DNA of 64,000 nucleotides from Paracoccaceae bacterium (GTDB lineage: Bacteria > Pseudomonadota > Alphaproteobacteria > Rhodobacterales > Rhodobacteraceae): NCBI GenBank assembly GCA_022448245.1, contig JAKVCO010000014.1:1-64000 (forward strand). Direction: 5' to 3'. Of this stretch, positions 1 through 9,276 are shown piece after piece. Made by a program: the position numbers and the translations under genes. The notes under the pieces are model-generated. The model ran no database searches. It had not been told where the DNA came from and worked only from the letters and a program-made list of their open reading frames with translations. How positions within the stretch are numbered: the stretch's first letter is position 1; every line of letters starts with the position of its first letter.

Positions 1-2721
1 GGCTGCAATTTGCGAGACGTGCCTTGAGACATCACCGATCGTGTCAACGATTTCGCTGAGCGCGCGTCCGGCTTCGCCGACGAGCTCTACCCCGTGCTTC
101 ACGTGACCGCCGCTTTGGCAGATCAACGCTGTGATTTCCTGCGCGGCCTCAGCCGATCTCCGCGCGAGGGCTCTAACTTCTGAGGCGACTACCGCAAAAC
201 CACGTCCTGCGTCGCCGGCCCGTGCAGCCTCCACGCCCGCGTTGAGCGCCAGAAGATTGGTTTGGAAAGCGATGTCATCAATCACGCCGATAATTCGAGA
301 AATCTGACCAGAGCTTGCCTCGATCTGGCCCATGGCAACCACCGCCTTGGCGACAATCTCGCCAGACGTGTCCGCATGTTCGCGCGCTTTACCGACGACA
401 ACATCGGCCTGTTCCGCTTCACCGGCAGCAACGCGCAGGTTTGTGGTCAGCTCATCAAGGGACGCCGCGGTTTCTTGCAACGTCGCGGCCTGATGTTCGG
501 TCCGTCGACTCAGGTCATCTGCGGCGGCTGTGATTTCGCCCGCCTCCGAGCGGATGGAATGTGCATTCACGAGAACGCTCCGCATGGCTTGCGCGAGCGT
601 GCCTAGGGAAGCGTTGAAGTTGGTGCGCAGCATGTCGTAGTCGCCGTCGAACGGCGCGTCGATCCGCCAGGACAGATCGCCCTGTGCGAGCGCATCGAGC
701 CCGCCGCTCACCGCCTCAACCACCGCGGTTTGCTGTGCGATCAATTCGGCTTTTTCCGCCTCCGCGGCCATCAGGAGCTGGTGATCGCGGGTGACATCCT
801 GACCAAGCAGCAACAAGCGCGTTGGTATGCCGGAGCGGTCGAGGACAGTGGTCATGCCCCCTTCCAAAATCCGCTCCGTCCCCACGGTGATAAACCGCGA
901 CTGACCCAGAGATTCCGTGCCGTCTACATCCGATGCCCCGTGCGTTTCATCTGCAGGCTCGAGCAGTTCATCAAGCGACTGATCTTTCAGATCGTCGAAG
1001 GTGGCGTCAAAGAGCGCGCAGAACGCGGGGTTCGCCGTTGCAAGCAGACCCTCCATGTCGAATTCGGCCATGACCTGGCGCGTGTTAATTGCCTCAAGGA
1101 CCGCATCGCGCATGCGTGCCTTAGTAACGTCCTCCCATTCGACGACATAGCCGAGAGGCTTGTCATCTTCATCGCGCACGACGCTGAACGTGAGCCTTAG
1201 ATCAAGCGCATCAACCGCGATATGGAGTCGATAGGGAAGCCCGTCACGGGCCGCTAGGATCCCCTGAATGCGCTCCGAATCGCTCTCAAACTCATCAATC
1301 GAGAGACCGACTGGATCGGCGGGGTGCAGATTGCGCACTCGCGTCCGCATGACATCCTTGTGACGCTCCATCAAGTCGGAAAAGGCACCGTTGGCATAGG
1401 TGATCTTCAGATCAAGATTGACGAGCGTCTGCGCCGCCGATGCGCCTTCAAATGCTGCCCCTTTGAAAGAATTGTCGAGCGCCAACTCCTCATTGAGGGC
1501 CATCGCATCTCGGAAGTCCGAGAGCGATCGCGCCATGCGCCCGATCTCATCCTTGCGTCGCAAATAGGGAATACGCCCCTCAAAGACGCCGCGACGGATA
1601 TCGCCCATGATCTTTTGGATGCGCGTCAGTGGCCGCGCGACCGCGTGAGCCAGCACCAATGCGATCAAAATAGCCGCGATCAGAACGATGAGCGCGTCGC
1701 GCAGCATGTCCATGAGCATCGCGCGAGCCGGAGCTGCAACTTCTGCCTCATCCATATGCACAAAGAGCGCGTAGCTTTGGCCGAGGAAGGCAATCGGCGC
1801 GTAATGCGCCATCTTGGGCACGCCATCAATCGACAGTGTCGCCGCCCCGAAGTGCCCGCCCAGAGCGAGACGCACCGGAGAGATATCGTATGATTTGTTC
1901 GCGGACCCTTCGCCATCCCATGAGGTGATCACCTCGCGCCAATCGGATCCAACGAGGATCGCCCTGCCCGTCTCCCCCAGGTTTGTCGGGTCCGACAAAA
2001 TGTCATGAAGCCGCCCAATCTCGATCCGGTAAACAACTAAGCCCACTGGGACCCCGCGCGCATCAAGAAGGGGGCGCGACATGAAACCGGAAACTTCGTA
2101 GGCGTCGCCTACATAGGGCTTAAACTCGGACAGTGTCGGGCTGCTGCCAACCTGTTCCAGACCTTCAGTGAAGGTACTTAGAAGTTCAGAATCGGCGAGT
2201 TGCCTTTCGTTGGCATTCCGACCGAACTCCGTGCCCTTCAGCACCGAGTAGATCACGTTGCCATCGAGATCGAGCAGCAGGATATCCTTGAAGTCACCTG
2301 TGTTGACCAATGCCTCAAACGTAGACGCATATCGATTGTGGGCCGAGACATAGACCGGATCGAGGCCTTCTAACCCCGTCTGCTCGTCACCATATGCGGC
2401 CCGAAGCGCGTCACCGCCGGCACCGTCCGGAAAGTTCTCCTGGATCCGCGTCCAACCTTTTCGAAAGGCCCGGAAGGCGGTCAGTGTGAAGGCATTGTCG
2501 CCATGCAGCTTCACCTCTTTCTCGATCTCAAGGAACCAGGCTTTGATCAGGGCTTGCCTGCTCATTGCCACCGTTTGCAGGCGCGTGGCGCCAGCCTCGT
2601 ACACCGCGGTGCGGGCATGTGTGACGGCCACGTACCCGGACAGGCACGTCGCCCCGAGAACTAGACCCAAAAGGATTAGCGAGATTTTTACATGAAGACT
2701 CGCAATATTTACTTTACGCAT
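1..2721 (-). CDS. Methyl-accepting chemotaxis protein, 3' end outside window
   Basis: An open minus-strand frame of 907 codons runs from ATG at 2721 off the left edge, so the C-terminus is missing. The order visible is: transmembrane helix at about residues 12-32, a large periplasmic sensor region (cache-like, about 45-330), a second helix at about 340-360, HAMP, two PAS-like segments (about 430-640), a second HAMP-like segment (about 665-710) and the methyl-accepting signalling domain. The signalling hairpin tip is clear near residues 807-857, with [16 protein letters not shown] and EAARAG...[12 protein letters not shown]. This is the known contact surface for CheA and CheW. The protein should sense an extracytoplasmic ligand and signal to the flagellar motor or a related output. 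The ligand cannot be told. No che genes lie in the window, and it is transcribed divergently from the next gene. Confidence 0.95.
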   Translation of the reverse strand, partial: MRKVNIASLHVKISLILLGLVLGATCLSGYVAVTHARTAVYEAGATRLQTVAMSRQALIKAWFLEIEKEVKLHGDNAFTLTAFRAFRKGWTRIQENFPDGAGGDALRAAYGDEQTGLEGLDPVYVSAHNRYASTFEALVNTGDFKDILLLDLDGNVIYSVLKGTEFGRNANERQLADSELLSTFTEGLEQVGSSPTLSEFKPYVGDAYEVSGFMSRPLLDARGVPVGLVVYRIEIGRLHDILSDPTNLGETGRAILVGSDWREVITSWDGEGSANKSYDISPVRLALGGHFGAATLSIDGVPKMAHYAPIAFLGQSYALFVHMDEAEVAAPARAMLMDMLRDALIVLIAAILIALVLAHAVARPLTRIQKIMGDIRRGVFEGRIPYLRRKDEIGRMARSLSDFRDAMALNEELALDNSFKGAAFEGASAAQTLVNLDLKITYANGAFSDLMERHKDVMRTRVRNLHPADPVGLSIDEFESDSERIQGILAARDGLPYRLHIAVDALDLRLTFSVVRDEDDKPLGYVVEWEDVTKARMRDAVLEAINTRQVMAEFDMEGLLATANPAFCALFDATFDDLKDQSLDELLEPADETHGASDVDGTESLGQSRFITVGTERILEGGMTTVLDRSGIPTRLLLLGQDVTRDHQLLMAAEAEKAELIAQQTAVVEAVSGGLDALAQGDLSWRIDAPFDGDYDMLRTNFNASLGTLAQAMRSVLVNAHSIRSEAGEITAAADDLSRRTEHQAATLQETAASLDELTTNLRVAAGEAEQADVVVGKAREHADTSGEIVAKAVVAMGQIEASSGQISRIIGVIDDIAFQTNLLALNAGVEAARAGDAGRGFAVVASEVRALARRSAEAAQEITALICQSGGHVKHGVELVGEAGRALSEIVDTIGDVSRHVSQIAA

Positions 2722-2839
2722 AGAGGCCCCCTGGCAACGAGCGCACCATCGGCGGGAAGCGCTAAAATTGACTTAACCAGCTTGTGAGCATTGCGCGGGG
2801 GCCGTAGCGTTTTCATGAAAATTTTCAGGACTATTCCGC

Positions 2840-4066
2840 ATGGACAGCGCCCGCCCGGTCATCAGCAACGCAAAAGCACGCCGGATTTTTCTATCTGCCC
2901 ATGGTCTTCTGAGCCGTCCGACCGGGGCCGCAAGCTACGCCGACGTGGCTCAAACCGTTCATAATCTTGGATTTGTTCAGGTCGACAGCATCAACACCGT
3001 CGCGCGTGCCCATGATCACATCCTGTGGTCACGCCTTCCCTCATACAGACCCGGCCGCGCCATGGGATGCGCGGCACGGGACAGGTCTGTCTTTGAAGGT
3101 TGGACCCATGATGCAGCGCTTATCCCGGCTGCATTCTTCCCGCACTGGCGTCATAAATTCGACGCGGACCGCAAAATCCTTGCCGAACGCTGGGTAAAAT
3201 GGGGCCGCGAGGGATTTGAAAAGGAATTCCAGCACGTTCTCAAACGCATCGAACAGGAAGGCGCGCTGTCGGCCACCGATCTGGGCGAGGGCGAACGGCA
3301 AAACGGCGGCGGCTGGTGGGACTGGAAGCCACGCAAGGCCGCGCTCGAGTACCTCTGGCGCTCTGGCGACTTGGCGATCTGCCATCGAAAATCCTTCTCC
3401 AAGTTCTACGAGCTGACTGAACGCGTTATCCCGCCAGAGCACCTCAACGCGCGCACCTCTTATGACGAAAGCCTCGACTGGTCTGCGCGGGCGGCTTTGG
3501 ACCGGCTGGGCTTTGCGTCCCCGTCCGAGCTCTCTGCCTTCTGGGACCTCTTTCCGAAGAAGGCCTTGGCGAACTGGGCAAAGGAGCCGCAGGAGGCCCT
3601 CGTTTGGGTGGATATCGAGCTGAATAACGGCTCACTCAAACCAGTGCTCACCCACGCCGATTGGGAAGCCCGCCTCGAGGCCCTGCCCGAGCCCACGCCG
3701 CGGCTGCGGATCTTGTCCCCCTTCGATCCAGCCCTCCGCGACCGGAAGAGAGCAGAACGGCTCTTTGGTTTTGAGTATCGGATCGAGGTCTTCGTGCCTG
3801 AGCCCAAGCGGCAATACGGCTATTACGTCTTCCCCATCCTCGAAGGTGAGAAACTAACAGGCCGCATCGATGTGAAGGCGGATCGCGCCACTGATACGCT
3901 TCTCGTGAAGGGATACTGGCCCGAGAAAGGCATCTCGCTTGGGACCGGGCGGGCACGTCGCCTAGCGCAGGAGCTCATACGCATCGCGCGTCTCGCCAAA
4001 GTCACGAAGATCGAGTTCGAGAACACCGATAAGACCGCGCTCCTCAGGAAAAGCCGGGAATTCTAG
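2840..4066 (+). CDS. YcaQ/AlkX-type winged-helix DNA glycosylase
   Basis: A 408-residue protein of the YcaQ / HTH_42 (formerly DUF1006) family. Family members are DNA glycosylases that unhook interstrand crosslinks and remove bulky alkylated bases. Near residues 51-55 the sequence has FVQVD followed by SINTVARAH. This corresponds to the catalytic Q-hydrophobic-D motif of the AlkX (E. coli YcaQ) branch rather than the Q-x-Q of the AlkZ branch. The rest carries the family's tandem winged-helix layout and ends with the conserved region around GYYVFPILEGEKLTGRID. Length is typical. It stands alone, divergent from the chemoreceptor gene. Substrate preference is inferred from the family only. Confidence 0.88.
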   Translation: MDSARPVISNAKARRIFLSAHGLLSRPTGAASYADVAQTVHNLGFVQVDSINTVARAHDHILWSRLPSYRPGRAMGCAARDRSVFEGWTHDAALIPAAFFPHWRHKFDADRKILAERWVKWGREGFEKEFQHVLKRIEQEGALSATDLGEGERQNGGGWWDWKPRKAALEYLWRSGDLAICHRKSFSKFYELTERVIPPEHLNARTSYDESLDWSARAALDRLGFASPSELSAFWDLFPKKALANWAKEPQEALVWVDIELNNGSLKPVLTHADWEARLEALPEPTPRLRILSPFDPALRDRKRAERLFGFEYRIEVFVPEPKRQYGYYVFPILEGEKLTGRIDVKADRATDTLLVKGYWPEKGISLGTGRARRLAQELIRIARLAKVTKIEFENTDKTALLRKSREF

Positions 4067-4230
4067 ACGCCGCGCAAAGCCCTTCTATGTTCCTCCAGAC
4101 CACCTAAAAACCCAACGGAGCCGCCCTTTTCACGCCGCAACTGGCGCCGCGCCCTAGACGCCGCCGCTGCTTTCGACAACGATGCGCGGGCAACGCTCCA
4201 CCCCTTAAAGACGAAGACGAGACAATCAGA

Positions 4231-4917
4231 ATGGACCTTTTCCCAGCACCCGCCATTCCGCGCCTTACCGTTCTGAATTCGGACGACACGATCCCTGTGA
4301 ACCGCGTCTTCTGTGTTGGGCGAAATTACTGGGCCCACGCGGCCGAAATGAATGGTGAAGTGGAGCGCGACGCGCCATTTTACTTCACCAAGTCCCACCA
4401 TGCTGTTGTTGGAGGAGGAGAAATCCCCTTTCCACCGGGAACAGAGAACTATCACCATGAATTCGAGCTGAGCTTCGTTTTGGGCACCGGCGGCAAAGAC
4501 ATCGACGCCGATGACGCGATCTCCCATATCTGGGGCTGGTGCGCGGGGCTCGATATGACGCGGCGCGATTTGCAGAACTACGCGAAGGAAAAGCGCCTGC
4601 CGTGGGATACGTCCAAAGATATCCCGGCTGGCGCCGTGTTGGGCCCAGTAACGCCCGCTGCTGATTGGACATTAGGTACACAACGTATGCATCTGAGTGT
4701 TAACGGAGAAATCCGACAGGACGCCCACGTGAACGAGCTTATCTGGTCCGTGCCTGAGATCATCGCTCACCTGTCGCGTCTGTACACGCTGACGCCCGGC
4801 GACGTGGTTATGACGGGCACACCCGCGGGTGTCGGCCCCGTCGGCCCCGGAGATGTCCTGGAGGGTGAGATCGACGGCCTCGCCCCGATCAAAACGACGA
4901 TCGGCGCCCCGACTTGA
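4231..4917 (+). CDS. Fumarylacetoacetate hydrolase (FAH) family protein
   Basis: A 228-residue protein with the FAH-family core: VGRNYWAHAAEM near residue 30, the FYFTKSHHAVVG segment, and the acidic metal-binding residues in HHEFELSFVLG. It ends with the family hallmark GDVVMTGTPAGVGPV. These enzymes are divalent-metal-dependent hydrolases or decarboxylases of acylpyruvates and related 2-oxo acids, and the short length is that of acylpyruvase-type members. The gene overlaps the next gene by four bases (TTGA), so the two are probably translationally coupled. That suggests a product of the downstream sulfatase/phosphonate hydrolase pathway may reach this enzyme. The exact substrate is unknown. 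Confidence 0.9.
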   Translation: MDLFPAPAIPRLTVLNSDDTIPVNRVFCVGRNYWAHAAEMNGEVERDAPFYFTKSHHAVVGGGEIPFPPGTENYHHEFELSFVLGTGGKDIDADDAISHIWGWCAGLDMTRRDLQNYAKEKRLPWDTSKDIPAGAVLGPVTPAADWTLGTQRMHLSVNGEIRQDAHVNELIWSVPEIIAHLSRLYTLTPGDVVMTGTPAGVGPVGPGDVLEGEIDGLAPIKTTIGAPT

Positions 4918-6548
4918 ACATCCTTTTCATCATGTATGACCAGCTGCGGTTCGACTATCTGAGCTGCGCTGAACACCCTGTTCTAAAGACCCCTAACTTT
5001 GACCGCGTGGCCGCGAAGGGCGTTCGCTTCACCCGCGCCTATACGCAGTCGCCCATCTGTGGCTCGGCACGGATGTCGTTCTACACCGGGCGCTACGTCA
5101 ATTCACACGGCGCTGCCCGCAATGGATTTCCGATCCGCGTCGGTGAGATCACGCTTGGCGATCACCTTAGAAAGCTCGGCTATGGGTGCCATTTGATTGG
5201 CAAAACGCACATGCGCGTGGATGCCGAAGGGATGCAACGCCTTGGACTTCAACCTGACAGCATCATTGGTGCTCGACAGGCAGAATGCGGGTTCGATGCT
5301 TGGGTGCGCGATGACGGACTGTGGGCCGAAGGCAAAGACGGCGCCTATGACCCGCTGCCGTCGCCCTACAACAAATACCTCAAGGAACAAGGCTATCCCG
5401 GCGACAACCCTTGGCATGACCACGCCAACAGCGGCATCGACGGGGACGATATCGCCTCCGGCTGGTTCATGCAGAACGCCGACAAGCCCGCCAATATCCG
5501 CGAAGAAGACAGTGAAACCCCGTGGCTGACCGGCGAAGCCATCAAGTTCATGGAACAAACAGACACACCTTGGCTCGCACATCTGAGCTATATCAAGCCG
5601 CATTGGCCCTACATCGTCCCTGCCCCGTATCACGACATGTTCGGGCCGGACGACGTGCCGCCCGCGAACCGATCAGATGCAGAACGCGCCGAGGCGCATC
5701 CCGTTCTGAAGAGCTTTATGGACAACAAGATCGCCGCCGCCTTCCAGCGTGACGATGTCCGCGCGAAGGTCATTCCCGCCTACATGGGGTTGATCAAACA
5801 ATGTGACGATCAGCTCGGGCGCCTGCTCGATCATCTCGAAGAGACGGGCCGTGACAAGGATACCATGATCGTGCTGACCTCCGATCATGGCGACTATCTC
5901 GGCGATCATTGGATCGGTGAGAAGGACCTCTTCCACGATGCGTCCGCCCGGATCCCGATGATCATCTATGATCCGCGGCCCGAGGCGGATGGTACCCGGG
6001 GCCAGACCTGCGATGCCCTCGTCGAAGGCATCGATCTTGCCGCTACCTTTGTGGAGGCAGCCGGCGGCGACGTGCCCACGAACATCATCGAAGGCCGTTC
6101 GCTCCTTCCCTGGCTCAGGGGGGAGACACCCGAATGGCGGGAATTTGTCATCTCAGAAACCGACTACAGCGTCACGCCCATGGCCGAGAAACTCGGGCTG
6201 GCTGACGATGAGGCGCGGCTCTTCATGATCTTTGATGGGCGGTGGAAAATGGTACACGCCGACGGTGGGTTCCGGCCCATGCTGTATGACCTGGAGACCG
6301 ACCCTAACGAACTTGTGGATCTCGGCGGTGGGGCCGAGCACGCGGCAGAGATCACACGCCTTTACGGCCTGCTGGCGGAATGGAGCCGCAGGCAATCGCA
6401 GCGCGTGGCAACCTCTAAGGAGATGCTCGCTGGCATGCGGGGTTCAGGCCCCGGCAAAGGGATCCTGATGTTCATGGTCGATGGCGATGAGCTGCCCCGC
6501 GAGTTCACCGAAAAGCAGCGTGGCAAGGCGAAGGCCGACTACACCTAG
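4914..6548 (+). CDS. Sulfatase / phosphonate monoester hydrolase family enzyme
   Basis: A 544-residue alkaline-phosphatase-superfamily hydrolase starting at TTG inside the stop of the FAH gene. The metal site shows D9-Q10 (YDQLRFD) and D324-H325 (TSDHGDYLGDH). This D-Q plus D-H set is that of the phosphonate monoester hydrolase branch rather than the D-D of classical arylsulfatases. The nucleophile motif is C49-G-S-A-R53 followed by MSFYTGR. The usual formylglycine motif is C-x-P-x-R, so the proline position holds serine here. No signal peptide is visible, so the enzyme is probably cytoplasmic. It should hydrolyse a sulfate, phosphate or phosphonate monoester, but the substrate is unknown. 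The stop overlaps the convergent aldolase gene in a CTAG tetranucleotide. Confidence 0.9.
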   Translation: MNILFIMYDQLRFDYLSCAEHPVLKTPNFDRVAAKGVRFTRAYTQSPICGSARMSFYTGRYVNSHGAARNGFPIRVGEITLGDHLRKLGYGCHLIGKTHMRVDAEGMQRLGLQPDSIIGARQAECGFDAWVRDDGLWAEGKDGAYDPLPSPYNKYLKEQGYPGDNPWHDHANSGIDGDDIASGWFMQNADKPANIREEDSETPWLTGEAIKFMEQTDTPWLAHLSYIKPHWPYIVPAPYHDMFGPDDVPPANRSDAERAEAHPVLKSFMDNKIAAAFQRDDVRAKVIPAYMGLIKQCDDQLGRLLDHLEETGRDKDTMIVLTSDHGDYLGDHWIGEKDLFHDASARIPMIIYDPRPEADGTRGQTCDALVEGIDLAATFVEAAGGDVPTNIIEGRSLLPWLRGETPEWREFVISETDYSVTPMAEKLGLADDEARLFMIFDGRWKMVHADGGFRPMLYDLETDPNELVDLGGGAEHAAEITRLYGLLAEWSRRQSQRVATSKEMLAGMRGSGPGKGILMFMVDGDELPREFTEKQRGKAKADYT

Positions 6549-7297
6549 CGCCACTGAACTGCGCGGGCGCGCAGCGTCTGAGCTAGCATTACGATATCGG
6601 CGCCTGCACCGAGGAAGCGGGCGCCAGCGGCTTCAGCTTCCTTCAGATAGGCGTGGTCGGAGGAGAAAACGCCCGCCACCTTACCGGCCTGAGCGATGCG
6701 TGTGATCGTCTCCATCACCGTGGCGCGGGCTTCCGGGTCTGCCGGTGTCAGCCCCATGTCTGCGGCAAGGTCGGCCGGGCCTACGAAGACCCCGTCAACA
6801 CCATCGACCTCCAAGATATCGTCGAGCGCGTTCAGCCCGGCCTTGTTTTCCACCTGAACCATCAGACAGATTTCCGCATCTGCGGTGGCCACGTAGTCGG
6901 CAATCTCTCCAAAGCGGGAAGCGCGTGCCAAAGACGCGCCTACGCCGCGAACGCCAACAGGCGGATAGCGGCAGGCCCGAACCAGCTCTTTGGCCTGAGC
7001 GGCGCTTTCGACCATCGGGATCAGCAACGTCTGCGCGCCGATATCGAGGGCCTGCTTGATTTTTGCGGTATCTCCCTCAGGCAGGCGAATGACGCCGGGC
7101 ACGGCCCCAATCGCTTGCAGCTGCCCCATAAGCGACCGCACCCCGTTGGGCGCATGCTCCCCATCCAGAAGCAACCAGTCAAAGCCCGCCGTGGAGGCCA
7201 CTTCGGCGGCATAGTTGTCCGCAAGGGAGACCCAGCACCCCACCAAACGCTCGCCCGCAAGAAGCCTGCGCTTCAACTCATTTGTCGGTGCTGGCAT
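6545..7297 (-). CDS. HpcH/HpaI family aldolase
   Basis: A 250-residue class II pyruvate aldolase of the HpcH/HpaI family, which reversibly cleaves 4-hydroxy-2-oxo acids to pyruvate plus an aldehyde or semialdehyde. Family signatures are LLLDGEHAPN (residues about 40-50, with the conserved Glu), MVQVENKAGLNALDDI with the metal-binding Glu, and VFVGPADLAADMG with the metal-binding Asp. Length matches HpaI, GarL and RhmA. It is convergent with the sulfatase gene and shares a CTAG with its stop codon. With the FAH-family gene nearby it could form a short sugar-acid or aromatic side-chain pathway, but substrate and pathway are inferred only. Confidence 0.9.
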   Translation of the reverse strand: MPAPTNELKRRLLAGERLVGCWVSLADNYAAEVASTAGFDWLLLDGEHAPNGVRSLMGQLQAIGAVPGVIRLPEGDTAKIKQALDIGAQTLLIPMVESAAQAKELVRACRYPPVGVRGVGASLARASRFGEIADYVATADAEICLMVQVENKAGLNALDDILEVDGVDGVFVGPADLAADMGLTPADPEARATVMETITRIAQAGKVAGVFSSDHAYLKEAEAAGARFLGAGADIVMLAQTLRARAVQWR

Positions 7298-7407
7298 CGC
7301 ATCCTCCCATCAACGTCCCGTTGACTATGCCTTCTAGGGTCTCATTAGGCATTCAGAAACCGCTGTCTCTTAAAAAGGCTGGAATCAAGAGTAACTGGAG
7401 GCAGCAA

Positions 7408-7839
7408 ATGACCCCCGATGAGGCCCGCCATGTGACCGTGAGTTTTGGTCGCGTGTTTCCTTTCCGCAAAAAACTGACGACGGTCTTTTATCAAACCTTG
7501 TTCGAACTGGCGCCGGAGGCGCGCCCACTGTTTCCCGATGATCTGACCGGCCAGAAAGACAAACTGGCCAATACGCTCAACCTGGTTGTGACGAACCTGA
7601 CCAAGCTCGACACGATCTTGCGGGCCGTAAGCACGCTGGGGCAGCGCCATGCAGGCTATGGCGCGACGCCGGGACACTATGAAGTGGTTGGGGTGGCCCT
7701 GATCACCGCGCTCAAGAAGGTGACGCCTGCGGGCCTCACCCCTGCTGAGGAAAGCGCGTGGGTGACAGCCTACAACCTGATCTCAGACGCCATGATCAAA
7801 GCGGCCGCACAAATGCCGCCCGAATCGAAAACGGCCTAG
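7408..7839 (+). CDS. Single-domain bacterial globin
   Basis: A 143-residue globin. The start at 7408 is chosen because a GGAG (7397-7400) lies just upstream; a longer frame from 7282 has no ribosome-binding site and would add unrelated residues. The distal region shows FYQTLFELAPEARPLF. The heme-proximal histidine is in LGQRHAGYG, followed by HYEVVG, the pattern of Vitreoscilla-type and flavohemoglobin globin domains. No FAD or NAD reductase domain follows, so it needs a separate reductase. It may bind oxygen or scavenge nitric oxide. It is convergent with the NADH dehydrogenase gene and their stop codons overlap. Confidence 0.88.
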   Translation: MTPDEARHVTVSFGRVFPFRKKLTTVFYQTLFELAPEARPLFPDDLTGQKDKLANTLNLVVTNLTKLDTILRAVSTLGQRHAGYGATPGHYEVVGVALITALKKVTPAGLTPAEESAWVTAYNLISDAMIKAAAQMPPESKTA

Positions 7840-9149
7840 GCCGCATTCTTCTTAGGATTTTCGCGGACCGCGCCGTCAGGACGGTCCGCGCGAAATAAAG
7901 GGCGCAGACCGGTGATCAACCGCGCTCCTTTCTGGAATGTCAGGTAAGACCAGAACCAGCTCAGCATCACAAAAAGAGGCCGACGGACGCCAATCAGGAA
8001 GTAGACGTGAGCCAGGCCCCAGAGCCACCACGCGATGGGCCCTGAGAGCTTGGCCCAGCCGAAATCGATCACCGCGGCATTTCGGCCGATCGTGGCGAGG
8101 TCGCCCTGATGGCGATATCGGAAAGGCTCTGACGATGGCGCGCCCCCGGCAACGATCTGAGCCAATCGTTTACCCACGTACCCGCCGGCCTGTTTGGCGG
8201 CGGGCGCAATGCCCGGCACGGTGCCATCTTTCCACGGAATATGCGCGGCGTCCCCGATCACGCTGATCTCAGGGTGACCCGGCACTGTCAGGTCCGGCTC
8301 GACCTGAACGCGCCCGGCGCGGTCGGTCTCCACCCCCAGCCAATTGGCCATATTCTGCACCATCACGCCCGCACCCCAGATCTTGGTTCCCGAGGCGATG
8401 AAGCCGGAGGATGTCTCAACCCCCTCTTCGGTCACATCGGTGACCATCGTATCAAGCAGTACTTCCACGCCGAGCGCTTCGAGCGATTTCTTCGCCTTTG
8501 CCGAAAGCTCCTCCGGCATGGTGGCGAGGACACGCGGCCCGCCTTCGACGAGGACAACGCGGGTCGAAGTGGGGTCGATCTGGCGGAAATCGGCTGCAAG
8601 GGATCGCTTGGCCAGTTCCGCGATGGCGCCTGCCATCTCAACCCCGGTTGGGCCCGCGCCTACAATCACGAAGGTCAGTTCACGGCGCTGCTCATCCTCT
8701 GCCGCCGCGACCTCGGCACGTTCAAAGGCCATGAGAACCCGTTTCCGGATCTCGGTCGCGTCCACGATACGCTTTAGACCGGGGGCATGCTCCTCCCAAT
8801 GATCGTTCCCAAAGTAGGAGTGTTTGGCCCCCGTCGCGATGATCAGGTGGTCGTAGTCAAAGCTCGCAGTATCGCCGATCACGCGGCGGTTCTCACGGTC
8901 AATTGACTGCACTTCGGTAAGCGCCACGCGCACATTCTTCTGATCGGAGAAGATGCCCCGGATTGGCCAAGCAACATCCGCCGGCGACAGATCCGCTGTG
9001 GCGACTTGGTAAAGCAAAGGCTGAAAGAGGTGGTAGTTGCGCTTGTCTACGAGCGTGATTTCGACGTCCGATTTCGCGAGCTGTTTGGCTGCTGCCAAAC
9101 CGCCGAAACCAGCTCCGACGATCACGATCTTCTTTTTTGATCCGGTCAT
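7836..9149 (-). CDS. Type II NADH:quinone oxidoreductase (NDH-2) family
   Basis: A 437-residue FAD-dependent oxidoreductase. ATG at 9149 is preferred over the longer frame from 9200 because an AGGAG precedes it and the dinucleotide-binding motif IVIVGAGFGGLAAAKQL follows at once. A second Rossmann motif, FVIVGAGPTGVEMAGAIAE, binds NADH. NYHLFQPLLYQVAT and GDAAHIP are typical of NDH-2 enzymes. The C-terminal part has the hydrophobic, membrane-associating stretch around IAWWLWGLAHVYFLIG. It would oxidise NADH and pass electrons to quinone without pumping protons. Neighbouring globin and lactate-type dehydrogenase genes suggest a small respiratory or redox patch. Confidence 0.92.
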   Translation of the reverse strand: MTGSKKKIVIVGAGFGGLAAAKQLAKSDVEITLVDKRNYHLFQPLLYQVATADLSPADVAWPIRGIFSDQKNVRVALTEVQSIDRENRRVIGDTASFDYDHLIIATGAKHSYFGNDHWEEHAPGLKRIVDATEIRKRVLMAFERAEVAAAEDEQRRELTFVIVGAGPTGVEMAGAIAELAKRSLAADFRQIDPTSTRVVLVEGGPRVLATMPEELSAKAKKSLEALGVEVLLDTMVTDVTEEGVETSSGFIASGTKIWGAGVMVQNMANWLGVETDRAGRVQVEPDLTVPGHPEISVIGDAAHIPWKDGTVPGIAPAAKQAGGYVGKRLAQIVAGGAPSSEPFRYRHQGDLATIGRNAAVIDFGWAKLSGPIAWWLWGLAHVYFLIGVRRPLFVMLSWFWSYLTFQKGARLITGLRPLFRADRPDGAVRENPKKNAA

Positions 9150-9240
9150 AAATGACTCCTTACCTCTTCTAGGTAGGAATAGTTTCAACGTTGCCCACAA
9201 AGGTTTCAGCTTGTCACCATTCAGTGTTCGCTCTAGGTGG

Positions 9241-9265
9241 TATTGGTAAGATCATTTTACCAATA
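9241..9265. promoter_or_regulatory. Perfect inverted repeat, candidate GntR/LldR-type operator
   Basis: TATTGGTAA (9241-9249) and TTACCAATA (9257-9265) are perfect 9-base inverted repeats around a 7-base spacer. The repeat ends one base before the GGAGG ribosome-binding site of the lactate-type dehydrogenase gene. The TGGT...ACCA half-sites resemble those of FadR-subfamily GntR regulators such as LldR and PdhR, although the spacing is wider. A repressor bound here would block transcription of the dehydrogenase gene. No GntR regulator is in the window. An RNA hairpin role cannot be excluded. Confidence 0.6.
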
Positions 9266-9276
9266 CGGAGGCTGCC

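Noticed and set aside
262-2008. Plus-strand frames of 60-190 codons in the first 2 kb.
   Set aside because: They are shadows of the minus-strand chemoreceptor, whose domains are continuous through the region.
7321-7349. TTGACT with ATTAGG as a promoter for the globin gene.
   Set aside because: The -10 match is poor and the spacing ambiguous, so it was not listed.
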